Shown one piece after another: positions 21,241 through 34,493 of a DNA stretch of 64,000 nt. Source of the DNA: Forficula auricularia (Eukaryota; Arthropoda; Insecta; Dermaptera; Forficulidae); assembly GCA_024734495.1 (NCBI GenBank), contig JALMQS010000085.1:25498920-25562919 (forward strand), written 5' to 3'. The translations under genes and the position numbers were made by a program. Below the pieces are notes generated by a model. The model searched no databases. It saw only the letters and a program-made list of their open reading frames with translations, and had not been told where the DNA came from. Position 1 is the first letter of the stretch. Each line of letters opens with the position of its first letter.

Positions 21241-24200
21241 GAAATATCTCAAAAACGGCAGACACTAATTTTAACCGACTTTGAAAAAAGGAGGAGGTTA
21301 TCAATTCAACGGAATGTCTGTTTTTTGTGTTTGTTCATTTATTTCTCTTTATGATAAAATAAATTGAGCGAAACCATGCCGTTTTTATCTAAAAATAACT
21401 TTCATGAATGTACGTCTAAAAAATATATTTTTCGAGATATTAATTGTTTTGTCTGTTACTAATTACGTATGTTACCAAATTGTGTGTGCCTCCACTCTAG
21501 ATCAAAAACTAGTGTGAATATCATTTGAAATTTCACATGTAGTTTTTGTATATTGAGATTAAGAATCAAAAATTAATGCCGGAGGGGTTAAACGATTTAA
21601 ATTATAAAATTTTTTAAAATAATAATAATAAAAAAAGAAAAAGTATAATTAGAAATTACGATAAAACGGTCCTAAAATAATAGAGGGTAATTATTTTTTC
21701 GGTGACTAAAATTGGGGAGGGCGTAAGGGTCAACAATTAGAACTAATAATATAAGTCGTCAATAGACCCTTTGATCGATTTGTAAGAAATTTTCGCCTAC
21801 GCACCCTATATGACCTTATGAAAATGTCTAATTAAGTGAAATTGATAGTGGCTCAGAAGAGGAGGGGTTCAAAAATAGGAGAGAGGGGCCAGGTGTATGG
21901 TAAAGTCATGTGGATGGGCCCCATTAGCTTATTCTGAATTTATTTTTGATCGCTGCCCAATATAATTTTGTCATTGTCATTTTATTTTTTTCAACCCCAA
22001 AATTTAGTTAGGTGACTCAAAATGGGGTGGTCGCGACCATTGGGGTAGTTAGGGAGGTTTCCTAGAGGCGATAGCCAGAAGGCTGATTTTCACCACAAGG
22101 TTTCAATTACGATAATCCGATTAGAGATCAACTAACTTTTTAGTAGAATTGACAAATTTTGGAAATAAGTAAATAATTTTATGAGAAATACATAAGTGAT
22201 GGCTCGTAAGAATGGAATGTCTATTTTTCTAGGGGGAACAATGAGTTTTATAGGGAGTTTATCTCAATTTCCACTTAAATTTCACCATTACTGCCTAACA
22301 CTTTGAGGTAAATAAAATCATATAAGGACTTTTATTAAAGTACATTTAATTTCCGTCAAAAAAGTTAATATGAGAGAAACGTCTAAAATGAATAGTTATG
22401 TAAATGTAAATATTTTTTAATATAAAAAATCAAGATTGATTCATAAAATTTCGGATTTCAATAAAAAATTTCACCTTAATACTAAGCCACACTTTATCTA
22501 AAACCGCTTTTATTTTTGTAAAGTAATATTTACTTTTCTAAAAAAAAATTATTTATTTTTGAAATTTTAATCCTCTCTAGGTACTTAAATAGTCAGGCTC
22601 CTCTAATTATAGAAAATGAACTTTCTTTTAGTAAATTAAAGTATCAAAATATTTCTTCATTAGATTTTTTTTAATATGTAAAATATCTAAGCAGGATTTA
22701 TGTAACATTCCACATAAATTTCACCATCACTGTCTAACCCATTCAGGTACACACATTTATATAATGACCATTATTAAAAACATTTAATTTAAAACTGAAA
22801 AGTTAATATGACTGAAATGTCTAAAATCAATAGTTTACGCGTTAAAAAATATCCCAATATTCTAGAGTGGATGGACTTGAATAAATAACAAATAAGGTGT
22901 CTGATGTCGAGACATCCTCTCCATATAACAGACCAAAATAATTATAAATGAGAAAGAAATCGATCTTATTTTATCTATTTCATCTATCTGAAGGTTCACA
23001 GTATGTATATTATATAAAAAAATAGCATTTTGATTAAGAATTTTTTAGTTTAAAAGAAATTGTATGAAAAGATTCAATTTCTTCTCTCCGGGAGCGAATC
23101 AACCAGAAATGCTCAAGAGTCCTATTTTTTCCTCATTAGATATTTATTCAAATCTATTGAAATTTCACATCTGAGTGTTGCTTTTATTCATCTTTTATAG
23201 CAAATAATTATTTTTAGGAAATTTCCATTTTAAAGGGCAGTTTATTTGAAGTCCAAATTGAAAAAACGCTAATAACTCCTTTGAAAATTTTTTAAAAATA
23301 TGAAATAAATAGATATGATAAAACAATTAATTGTTAATCATTTAATTTAATTTTGAACGAAATCGAAAAAGTGCTTTTTGAGAAAATGGTCAAAAAACGA
23401 TGTTTTTTGAAAGCACGAGATGCCTTTGAAAAAAGTTTAAAACGTCACATGAAACGAAAAATTGACTTGTGACATGGAGGTGAATTTTAAAATGTTTCTA
23501 AAACGGACTTTCATAGACTGTTTTCGGGGTTTTTGACAATTTTCTCAAAAAGTACTGAATCGATTTCGTTCAAAATTGAATTAAATGATTAATAATTATA
23601 TTGTTTTATAATATCTATTAATTTTATATTTTTAAAAAAATTTTCAACCGAGTTATTAGCGTTTTTTTAAATTGGACTTCAAATAAACTACCCTTTAAAA
23701 TGCAAATTTCCTAATAATAATTATTTGATATAAAAGATAAATAAAAATAACACACAGATATGAAATTTCAATAGATTTGAATAAATATCTAATGAGAAAA
23801 AAATAAAACTTTTGGCCATTTCTAGTTGATTCGCTCCCGGAGAGAAGAAATTGAATCTTTTCATACAATTTCATTTAAACTACAAAATTCTTAATCAAAA
23901 TGCTATTTTCTTATATTATAGACATACTATGAACCTTCAGATAGATGAAATCAATAAAACAAGATCGTTTTCTTTATCATTTATAATTCTTTCTGATCTG
24001 TTTATATCAAGAGGCTGGGTCGCAAGTCACTCGGCATCAGCGAGTCATTTGTTACGGGTTTCTAGCTTTTTACCATTTTCTTAAAAACTAATCAATCAAT
24101 TTCGTTCAAAATTGAATATAATTATTAATAATCGATTGTTTTATAATATTTATTAATTTCATATATATTTTAAAAATTATTTCAAAGTAGTAATTAGTGG

Positions 24201-24600
24201 GTTTTTTTAATTAGACTTCAAATAAACTAACCTTTAAAATGCAAATATTCTATATAATAAAAACTATTTGATATAAAAGATAAAAGAAAATATTTCATAG
24301 ATATGAAATTTTAATAGATTTAATTAAATACGTGATGAGGAAAACATTAAACCCTTTCTATTTCTATAGTAGACTCGCTGGCTCGCTGCCCCAGTGAAGA
24401 AACTGAATGTTTTCATAACATTTCATTTAAACTACAAAATTCTTAATTGAAACGCTATTTTCTTATATTCGAATGATTACGTGTATCTTCACATAAATTA
24501 AATCGATAAAATAAGATCTTTTTTTTTTATAATTTATAAAACTTTTGGTCTCTTTGATGGTGAGGTCGAGACGCAAGCCTCTCGGCATAGTGATCACGTC
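21241..24600 (+). repeat. Composite fold-back repeat C, copy 1
   Basis: 21241-21930 is family A-like and ends 'gtatggtaaagtcatgtggatg'. It runs on into a segment (21930-22910) and then a fold-back with arms about 22920-23460 and 23470-24000, for example 'ctccgggagcgaatcaacca' against 'tagttgattcgctcccggag'. A third, more diverged right arm follows at 24060-24600. The 77-codon frame at 23851-24084 lies in the arm and is not a gene. The whole is collinear with 30719-36345. Confidence 0.7.
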
Positions 24601-24743
24601 ATCTCATCAATCCCATTTAATATACCCTATTGAAATAACTTTTAATAGATTTATCATAAATGTGAGAATATTTAATATAATGACAAAAATAAAATAATTT
24701 AAATATTCGATTAGATGTATTATATATATACACAAGCGTGCGC

Positions 24744-24803
24744 GCGTGCCTCCGGCACGCCATCTGCACCTTGGCCCTCCGGGCGGGTGGCCCTGGCGGG
24801 CAG
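24744..24803 (-). repeat. GC-rich hairpin and motif, possible Helitron end
   Basis: GCGTGCC-tcc-GGCACGC (24744-24760) forms a perfect 7-bp hairpin next to GCCCTGGCGGGCAG (24790-24803). It lies 355 bases beyond the decayed Helitron helicase, on its 3' side. Helitrons end in a GC-rich hairpin followed by CTRR, but no clean CTRR end was located. Confidence 0.35.
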
Positions 24804-25114
24804 CGTCTCGAGACGGCCAAAAGTTTGTTTGCAATATAATTTTGTTCAACTGTATTTTAATTAAATATACTCGTATTTTATTAATTAAAAATCAGCTTCA
24901 AGAAATAATCTAACTCATTGCGAAAGGAAAATAAAAATTCTGAGTGTCATGCTTACGCACGACGGAAGTGAAACTTCTAGTATTCCTCTCTCTCTTTTCA
25001 TTTCATTCACTTTTTCTCTCTTACGTTAGTTTGAAGATTATAGGTTAAATAATTCAACGACGAAGCATAGATTTACTCTTTCTAATATTTTCTTATACAT
25101 GAATGAATTTTGAT

Positions 25115-25802
25115 TTATGTACAGTTCCAAAAATTCTTTTTAATGTTACATACAGCATTTTCATTTGTTTGAATGTTCAATAATATTTTTAGTGTTGAAT
25201 GTGCTGTTTTTCCTCCGTCTAATAAAGTGGCAGCAATTCCAGATGATGTCATTTGTGCCAATATGAGCGAAATTAAAAATGTTTCCTGTTCCACCTGGTG
25301 CATCCAAAAAAGAAACCATCTTCTTGAGCAGCGACTGCATGCATTAATTTTATCATAAAGTAATTTTTGTTCTGGTAACAATTTTGGTTCCATTTGCTTG
25401 AACATATGCATTTAAACCATCAACATTGTACGATTGTTCACGTTGCATATCGCGATTAAATAAATCACTTACTGGCCGATTAGCTGATGGCATCCCTAAT
25501 TTAATTAGTGGTTGATTCGAAATGATCATGCATAAATCTTCCAACTTAATCAAAGATTCATTATATATTTCTGGCGAGAAATTTATATCTGGATCTCCTC
25601 GAATTCTACGTAGAGCATGTAATACATCTTCACTCATTGAAGCCTTATATTTTCCCCATAATTTAGGCGGGTTAGTTGGAAAACACGTTGTCAATAAAAT
25701 GGCAAACAAACATCGTATTTGATGTGGCGATGAACCGAGAGCAGCATCGGCAAGAGTTGTATCCCAATGCAATCTTCTTCTAACAATCGTAATGCTAGGC
25801 AT
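25115..25802 (-). pseudogene. Helitron Pif1-like helicase fragment
   Basis: The minus strand encodes the Helitron block ahead of the helicase (LGSSPHQIRCLFAILLTTCF, PPKLWGKYKASMSEDVLHAL, INFSPEIYNESLIKLEDLC), then after a frameshift near 25375 the helicase start (LLPEQKLLYDKI) and SSGIAATLLDGGKTAHSTLK. The Walker A region reads DAPGGTGN with one base missing where GKT is expected, which shifts the frame. The Rep/HUH part and the rest of the helicase are absent. It is dead. Confidence 0.85.
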
Positions 25803-26184
25803 GCACCATGATTCGTTGTATGTAATGCACTGAGATACTGGGAAATGTATTTATAATAAGAAACATTGATTAAGATTTGGAATGTTTCTTTCCGACAGGC
25901 TCAGGTTAGCCAACTAATAACAATAAAATAATCACATTTAAAAATATGAATTTTTCTTTTTACTTAAGAGAGAATGGTGTATTTCTGTGAAACAGTTTAA
26001 TTATAAAGTTTAGGGAAAACAAAATATATCTATAATATAATCATAATACTTCTTCAAGGCCTTTGAGAACAATGAATTAACCCACACCCATTGTCTGCCT
26101 GGGTACAAAAGAAAAAGATAAACCTTTTAAAACCCCAATTGGCATTCTACCTGAGAATAATTAATTTAATTATGTAAAATCGTG
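25803..26184. other. Gene-free stretch
   Basis: About 40 bases may extend the Helitron fragment upstream. Otherwise nothing was recognised. Confidence 0.35.
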
Positions 26185-26319
26185 TGAAATCAAATCAAAC
26201 CGATTTGGCCCAAAATTTAGATAAACCATTTGGAGCACTAAACAAACATATGGTGTGATTATGGTTTCGATACGTTCAGTGGTTTAGGCATGGGTCGATC
26301 ACGCACATACATACTAAGG

Positions 26320-26358
<39 letters not shown>

Positions 26359-27030
26359 AAATTAAATGTCTGTATTCAAAATAGATTTTATTATCTTAAA
26401 AAAAAAAAGTTTCTGAAATTTTGATCTGACTACCTGACCTTTCAGGCAGGGATAATGTATTGTTTGCTTGGCCTTTTTAGAGGCTCTATTTCTATAGATC
26501 TTATCTGTCAATCAATTAAATATAAAAATAAAAAATAAAATCAAACCGATTTGGCTCAAAATTTAGGTAAACCATCCCCAGCACTAAGCAAACATATGGT
26601 GTGAATATGGTTTCGATACGTTCAGTGGTTTAGGCGTGGGTCGATCGCGTTCATACACCCAAAGGATTTTATATATATATAGATAGATAAATAAAAAAAA
26701 AGTTTCTGAAATTTTGACCTGACTACCTGTATTCCCTTTCTTTTGTTAAGAGGGGTTTCATTGTTTAAGACCTGACCTTTCAGGGCAGGGATAATGTATT
26801 GTTTGCTTGGCCAATTTTAGAAGCTCTATTTCTATAGATATTATCTGTCAATCAATTAAATAAAAAAATAAAAAATAAAATCAAACCGATTTGGCTCAAA
26901 ATTTAGATAAACCATCGCGAGCATTAAGCAAATATATAGTGTGAATATGGTTTCGATACGTTCAGTGGTTTAGGCGTGGGTCGATCGCGTACATACACAC
27001 AAAGGATTTTATATATATAGATAGATAGGT
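26185..27030. repeat. Tandem repeat, about 2.4 units of about 350 bp
   Basis: 'aatcaaaccgatttggc' starts units near 26190, 26540 and 26880. Each continues to 'gtttcgatacgttcagtggt', 'ttaggcrtgggtcgatc' and a TA or GATA microsatellite, then 'gtttctgaaattttga' and 'gggataatgtattgtttgct'. No coding content. The (TA)n at 26322-26356 lies inside unit 1. Confidence 0.8.
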
Positions 27031-28336
27031 ATGTTTTTCATCCAGCATAGCCACCCAAGACTCAGAAGGAAGGGGGTATTTAATTGAAATGATTTATTAT
27101 TTTACTATGTTATTATAAAATCATTAGGTCCTGTTACTATTATTTGAAATTGATTTAATAAGATTGCTTTCTTAGCTATCGAAAGAAGTTTCTCTCAAGA
27201 CAGTCGATTCGGTTCCATCTAATATATTGAATTTTAATGATTATTTTTTCCTATTATTATAAATTCACTAAAAAATACTAGTATAGTCTAGAGTTTTGAA
27301 ATAAATTAATCTTTTCAGATATTCAAATTGAATAATATGCCTATATAAATATACGACTACACCACTGGAACTGGCGACAAGGGCTCGCTCCAGGGGCTCA
27401 GGACTCCGAAATCAATTATTGTAGAATTAGGATCGAATAAATAATTCTATTATTAAATAACATAATGCCTAGGAGAATGTCATTCAAAAAGAAAACTAAT
27501 GATTTTAAATCATTAGGATATATGATACTATTGAGTCTTTTGTTATAAGATGAGAATTCAATGGTAAAAGGGGCATCGAAAAAGTTCTTATACCAAACTT
27601 TTCGATTTTAATATTTTTCTAGAATATTACTTTGATTTGTATTTGGCATCCTTGAAATGCCTTAGCTCTTAAGAAAGGAGATCATTCTATCCGCGTTTTT
27701 TTTTTAGTAATTTTCCTTGATAAGATTCTAATGAAAGAATCGCTCATCCGCACATTTATTAAATAATTAATAAAAGTTAAAATTTATATAGCCTAGCCTA
27801 TTTTAGAAAGGGCACTGCACTTTATTATTTTTCTAGACTGTAGCTGTATGTTTTTTGTAAGTGTATTTTTATTCTAATTTAAATAGGGACAATATTTGTA
27901 TAATTAACAAATAATAGATCCGAAAAAATTGGGAAGCGTTGCGGGGTGGTGCAGTATTGTAGTTCTATAAAAAAATAGAAATTAATAAATTATCTAATAG
28001 TCTCAAATAAGTTTGGACATGTTTTTGTCATCCTTGCAATGGCTTAGCTCTAAAGGAATAGGGTTCATTCTATCTCCATCATTTTTCGTGTTTTTCTTTG
28101 ATCAAATTCTAATGAAACAATCGCTCATAGGCGAATTTATTAAATATTAAAAAGTCACAAATCTAATTGGCTCCCTGTATTGGAAATACAAATATTTTAG
28201 AATAAGAACGAACTTTCTACGATTTTTCGTCCATATGGACCTACAAACCGTTGATATATGCATTTTCTCAAAAGGAAGACAAATGTTCTCCTCGCCAGTT
28301 AAGACAACTGCAGTACATCTCGCAATTTTCAACTAG
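27031..28336. repeat. Dispersed repeat family D copies and unassigned DNA
   Basis: Two tandem-like copies of family D (27632-27780, 28003-28146) and an inverted match to 7630-7700 (28150-28250). 27031-27630 holds nothing recognised. Confidence 0.5.
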
Positions 28337-29684
28337 GATTGTGCAGATTCGTGGCTCTGAAAATATAGTAGCAGATACGCTATCTCGCGTAGAAGAGATC
28401 ACCATAAAGATCGACTACGACGAGATATAGCTACCAGCCAAGAAAAAGACGAGGAATTAAAGAAATATTACAAAAAGTATAAGAAGATAGAGACATTATG
28501 TGGAAAATAAATATGGTGCGATTGCACAACCGACACCATCCGCCTATTCATTCCTTCGGATTTTAGATATGAGATATTCAAACAATGTCACAACTTATCT
28601 CATCCAGGAGTGAAGGCAACCACGAAAATAATCAAAAACAAATACGTTTGGCCCGAAATGGAAAGCCAAATCAAAACTGGTCGAGAGCTTGCCGGAGCTG
28701 CCAGAAAAATAAAGTGTCGAGACGCACTAAATCTGAATTCGGCAAAATACATCGAACCCGATACCAGATTTCACACTGTTCATGTCGATTTGGTAGGCCC
28801 GTTACCGCCATCAAACGACTATACGCATTGCCTAACTTGCATTGACCGCTTCACTAACTGGCCGGAAGTAATTCCGTTAGAGAACATAACAGCAGAGAAC
28901 ATAGCCAGTGAATTTTTCAAAAACTGGATTTGCCGATTTGGCACTCCACACACTTTAATAAGGGATCAAGGTAGGCAATTCGAGTCCAACTTATTCAGGG
29001 GAGTGTCTGAAATATGTGGAATCAAGCTGAACCGAACGACTGCCTACCATCCGCAGTCGAACGGCAAGGTTGAACGGTTCCACAGAACATTAAGTGGCAA
29101 TAAGAGCGCACGAGATGGTCAGAATCTATAGCACCTGTATTGCTAGGTCTTAGAACTGCCATACGCCCAGAAAATAACCATTCAATAGCAGAATTCGTTT
29201 ACGGAACGACATTAACGATTCCAGGCGATCTGCTATTGAAAAATGATACAAAACCAGATGTCGACGAAGAGGAATTCGTAAAGAACCTCCGGAAGAAACT
29301 GAAGATATTGAGGCCATTGCCTAATCCACAATTACACAGACAGAATGTTTTTGTTCACAAAGACCTGAACACATGTACAGACTTCTTTAGATAAACTAAA
29401 AAAATCATTATAGGCACCTTACGAAGACCCCTACAAAATTCTGGAAAGACAGTCAAAACATTTTAAAATTCAAAACAAAAACAAAGAAGCAATAGTTTCA
29501 ATCGACAGGCTGAAGCTTACATTGTCAACGAGCAGGTGGCTGAAGAAACCCTCCTTAGCCCCTATACACCACCGAAGACAGTGTTAAGTGATAAAAACTT
29601 AAGTGAATCCCCGAATACTAATAATCAATATAAAACTAGAATCGGAAGAAGAATAAAAAACCTATTAGATTACAAATCTAATTA
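28337..29684 (+). pseudogene. Ty3/gypsy pol: RNase H end and integrase, decayed
   Basis: RGSENIVADTLSRVEE (28350-28400) is the end of RNase H. The integrase zinc site follows as H-x3-H (HNLSH) and CRSCQ, with a frameshift between them near 28680. The catalytic core has VHVDLVGPLP (first D), LIRDQGRQFES (second D) and NGKVERFHRTL (E), so the DDE triad is visible. A stop at 29131 and shifts near 29395 break the frame. The C-terminus ends RIGRRIKNLLDYKSN and a stop. The protease and RT are missing, so only the 3' part of the element remains. Confidence 0.85.
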
Positions 29685-30196
29685 GGTAAACATTAAATGT
29701 ATTAAAACTAGTCAATGATATTTATGTAACCCAGAAAATACTCGGCATATATATTCATTAAAATTCGCTAAGAATAAAATAGTTTAAAAATAATGCATTT
29801 TTTAGAAAAACAAAGCAAACTTGCAATAGCAAATATTTTATTTATTGTAAAAAAATTTGTTAACATAATAGTAAAATCAAATAATTCTACTAATGTTCAA
29901 ATTATTCAATAAGTTAAAATAATATTTCAAACAACATTTTTATAAATATAAACAAATTTTATAATTAAAATTATTGCACAATAGAATATAAAACAAAATT
30001 TTTATCAATGTCAATTAAATAATTAATTATAATAAATATAAAAATAAGTTTAAAATTATTTAATAATAAATATGATTGTTATTCAACATGAACAGATGCA
30101 AAAGCATCAATATTATTAAGTTTGTATGTTAGATTTTATATTTTTGTTACAAAAAAATCGGTGGCTAAATAATTACATAACACACCTTATTTACAT
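29685..30196. other. Untranslated AT-rich stretch 3' of gypsy pol
   Basis: No envelope-like frame. Presumably the element's 3' non-coding region before its LTR. Confidence 0.35.
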
Positions 30197-30718
30197 TGTA
30201 ACATTGCACTCACCACCCAAAATTAAAAAAAAAGGGGTGAAGGGGTGTGGTGTCCGGTCTCCGCTAGATCGCACTGCGACCTCATACAAATAGTTTATTC
30301 AACTAAACAATACTTTAAGACAATTGTAGTAATAATTCTTTAAGTACTCAACAGTCAAATTGTTAAACACATTGTATATTACGTGAGTCAATCAATCATT
30401 AATGAAATAATAAACCAATGAATTAATGAGAGTCGAGTCAATGCATTGAGTGGCGTGAGCCATGATTTTCTTTGAATGTTATAAATGCGTCAACTCGAAT
30501 CGAGTTAATTCAGTTACCACCAAAATATGGTATGCTCAATTGTTTTTGATTATTCATCATCCACTACCTTATCTTCCCTCATGGTTGGAACCACCGTCGG
30601 GGCACAGGGGTATTCCCCTCTCCTCCGACAACCAACCCCTTCCGATATCCTAGTTAGCGTCAGAAACCCCCACCACTAACACTGGCGGCGACATCAAACA
30701 CGCGCAGCCAGTAACAGT
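30197..30718 (+). repeat. Putative 3' LTR of the gypsy element
   Basis: Starts TGTAACATTG and ends CAGTAACA, satisfying TG...CA. It is GC-richer than its flanks and ends exactly where the second copy of repeat C resumes. The matching 5' LTR is not in the window, so the boundaries are inferred. Confidence 0.35.
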
Positions 30719-31567
30719 ATATTACCAAATTTTATGTGCCTACACTCTAGATCAAAAACTAGTGTGAATATCAATTGAAATTTCACATGTAGTTTTTGTA
30801 TATTGAGATTAAGAATCAAAAATTAATTCCGGAGAGGTTAAACGATTTAAATTATAAAACTTTTAAAATAATAATAATAAAAAAAAAAGAATAATTAGAA
30901 ATTACTATAAAACTGTCCTAAAATAATAGAGAGTAATTATTCTTTCGGTGACTAAAATTGGGGAAGAGGGAAAGCTCAAAAAGTAGAACTATCAATATAA
31001 GTCGTCAATAGACCCTTTGATCGATTTGTATGAAATTTTCGCCTATGCACCCTATATAACCTTATGAAAATGTCTAATTAAATGAAATTGATAGTGGCTC
31101 AGAAGAGGAGGGGTTCAAAAATAGGAGAGAGGGGCCAGGTGTATGGTAAAGTCATGTGGATGGCCCCATTAGCTTATTCTGAATTTATTTTTGATCGCTG
31201 CCCAATATAATTTTTTCATTGTCATTTTATTTTTTTCAGCCCCAAAATTTAGTTTCGTGACTCAAAATGGGGTGGTCGTGATCATTGGGGTAGTTAGGGA
31301 GTTTTCCTAGGGCCGGTAGCCAGAAGGCTGATAATCACCACAAGGTTTCAATTACGATAATCCGATTAGAGATCAACTAACTTTTTAGTAGAATTGTCAA
31401 ATTTTGGAAATAAGTAAATAATTTAATGAGAAATACATAAGTGATGGCTCGTAAGAATGGAATTTCTATTTTTCTAGGGGTGAACTGTGAGTTTTATAGG
31501 GAGTATTTATCTCAATTTCCACTTAAATTTCACCATTACTGCCTAACACTTCGAGGTAAATAAAATC

Positions 31568-33840
31568 TCAACAAAAACACTTGTGTAAAAAAATGCCAAG
31601 TTCGATTAATAAAATCCGTTTGCCAAAAAAAAGTAGTGAGATCTAATGTGCTGCCAAGTTCAATATCATCAATTTATTAAATGAGTCGAGAATATATTAG
31701 TAAGTTTTTCATTTCACATGTCAATCTATATTTTTTATTGATTTCAGATTTTTAGTTGAAATTATTTTCATAAAACTTGGCTTTTACGCATTAGATTATT
31801 TTTTTTATTATTGTTTGATAGGGCCTCCACCTCTCCCTTTTAGCCCTTCCATCCTCTTTTATTAAGATCTCATGATATGGTAACTAGTAAATCGTGACAT
31901 ACATAATAATCGTAGAAGCCAAGTTTTATGAAAATAATTTCAACCAAAAATGTGAATTCAATAAAAAATTTAGAGGGACATGTGAAATGAAAAAAATTAC
32001 CAAGCTATACCAGTATGTCAAGTTTCATCGTTCTAGAGTCATTGTATTTTCACTATATGTTAATTTAGTCTAGAAATTTCACCCATTCATTTTATGTTCT
32101 GAAGAAGGGAAATTTTCGGTCTTCGATTTCACCTTTTATTAACGCCCTCAAATCTACCACCATCCCAAAAATAATTAAATTTTATCGCACAAATAAATAC
32201 ACCCCCTTCATTTTATGCCCTGAAGAAGGCAAAGTTTCGGTTTTTCAATTTCACCCTTTATTAACGCTCCAAAATCTACCACCATCACGAAAATAATGAA
32301 ATTTTATTGAACAAAAAATACCCCCCCCTTTCATTTTATGCCCTGAAGAAGGGAAAGTTTCGGTTTTTCGATTTCACTCTTTAATAACGTCCCAAACACT
32401 ACCATCATCCCGAAAATAATGAAAATTTATTGCTAGAATATCACCACTTCATTTTATGTCCAGAAGAAGGGAAAGTTTCGGTTTTTCAATTTCACCCTTT
32501 ATTAACGCACCAAACTCTACCACCATACTGGAAATAATGAAAATTTATCAATCAAAATTCACCTACTTCATTTTATGCCCTGAAGAAGGAAATGTTTCGG
32601 TTTTGCGATTTCATTCTTTATTAATGTACCTACTAAATTCTACCAATATGCCAAGTTTTAGCATTCTAGGATCAATATATTTTCATTGTATATTTTTAGA
32701 GTTCGTGACTGTGTTGAAACTGTACTAGATGAAGGAGGAGGCATCACCACCGATGGCAACTTCAAAACACCTTTAATGAGACGTTTCGGTCTGAATTTTA
32801 TTTGGGCCATCTTCAGTCAATTAGGTTAAAATTTTTTTTTAGCCTAATTGACTGAAGATGGCCAAATAAATTGAGACCGAAACGTCTCATTAAAGGTGTT
32901 TTATTGAACCCAGCGATTCCATTTTTGGCTGATACCTCCTTCTTCATCTAGTATATATTTTCACTGTATGTTAATTTAGTCTATAAATTTCACCCCTTCA
33001 TTTCGGGCCCCGAAGAAGTGAAAGTTTCGGTGTTTCAAGTTCCTCTTTAATTAGTGTGCCATTCTTTCTTCACCAGTATGCCAAATTTCAGCATTCTAGG
33101 TTTATTGAATTTTTAGTATATGTTAATTTAGTCTATAACTTTCACCCCTTCATTTTAGGTCCTGAAGAAGGGAAAGTTTCGATATTTGGATGTTTCCCAT
33201 AAATTTTATCCCAAACTCTACCACCATTCCAAGTTTTAACATTCTAGGATCAATATATTTTCACTGTATGTTAATTTAGCCTATAATTTTCACCCCTTCA
33301 TTTGGGGCCCTGAAGAAGTGAAAGTTTCGGTGTTTCAAGTTCCTCTTTTATTCATGTGCCAATCTTTACCAGTGTGCCAAATTTCAGTATTCTAAGTTCA
33401 TTGTGTTTTCACTATATGTTAATTTAGCCTATAACTTTCACTCCTTCATTTTAGGTCCTGAAGAAGGGAAAGTTTCGATTTTTGGATTTTTCCCATTAAT
33501 TGTACCCCAAACTCTACCAGCATGCCAAATTTCAGCATTCTAGGATCAGCGGAAGTACTCTAGAATTTTGATGAGTGAGTGAGTGAGTGACGAAAGAGCC
33601 TATATTTGGCTTCTTGTAACTTGGACAGGATAAAAAATATAAATATGAAAATTTGTAATTTAGTTAAGCTTATGGAGCAGTATTATGGAAAAAAATTTCA
33701 GCCATGTAGAGGTTTCCAGTACAAAGTTACAGAGGCCTCAAAATGGCCTGAGTTGGTTGTTTCCTCTAAAGGGTAGTCTGGCAGTGCACGAACCCCCGTT
33801 CTAATCGAAAATGGCTGGGGCGCTGCCGTGCCCTCAGATC
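31568..33840. mobile_element. 2.27-kb minisatellite-bearing insertion in repeat C
   Basis: Absent from copy 1, where 'aaataaaatc' is joined to 'atataaggac'. ATC is repeated at both junctions (31565-31567, 33838-33840). The left 450 bp is fold-back DNA related to 40655-41235. The centre (32090-33560) is a degenerate tandem array with units holding 'cctgaagaagggaaagtttc' and 'gccaaatttcagcattctag'. The right end is GC-richer. Helitron ends (TC/CTRR) were not found. Confidence 0.6.
32724..32951. repeat. Palindromic repeat with CTGAAGA/GAAAC core
   Basis: Arms 'ctagatgaaggaggaggcat' and 'tgatacctccttcttcatct' enclose 'gacgtttcggtc...ccatcttcagtcaatta' and its inverse. Read along the right arm: CTGAAGATGGCC ... 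GAGACCGAAACGTCTC, a hammerhead-like order with CTGAAGA for CTGATGA. It interrupts the minisatellite array. Confidence 0.6.
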
Positions 33841-34493
33841 ATATAAGGACTTTTATTAAAGTACATTTAATTTCCGTCAGAAAAGTTAATTGAAAAATTT
33901 CACCTTAATACTGAGCCACACTTTATCTAAAACCGCTTATTTTTTTTTAAATAATATTTACTTTTCTCAAAAAAAGTAGTTATTTTTGAAATTTTAATTC
34001 TCTCTAGCTACTTAAATAGTCAGGCTGCTAATTATAAAAATGAACTTTCTTTTAGTAAATTAAAATATCAAAATGTTTCTTCATTACATTTTTTGAATAT
34101 GTAAAATATCTAAGCAGGATTTATGTAACATTCCAAATAAATTTCACAATCACTGTCTAACCCATTCAGGTACACACATTTATATAATGACCATTATTAA
34201 AAACATTTAATTTAAAACTGAAAAGTTAATATGACTGAAATGTCTAAAATCAATAGTTTACGCGTTAAAAAATATTCCAATATTCTAGAGTGGATGGACT
34301 TGAATCAATGACAAATAAACATAAAATAAAATAAAGGTGTCTGATGTCGAGACATCCTATGCATGTAACAGACCAAAATAATTATAGATAATTATGAGAT
34401 AGAAATCGATCTTATTTTATCGATTTCATCCATCTGAAGGTTCACAGTATGTATATTATATAAAAAAAATAGCATTTTGATTAAGAATTTTTT

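Noticed and set aside
31568..33840. Canonical Helitron
   Set aside because: A TC start can be forced by shifting the junction, but the other end reads CTCAGA and not CTRR, and no hairpin sits before it.
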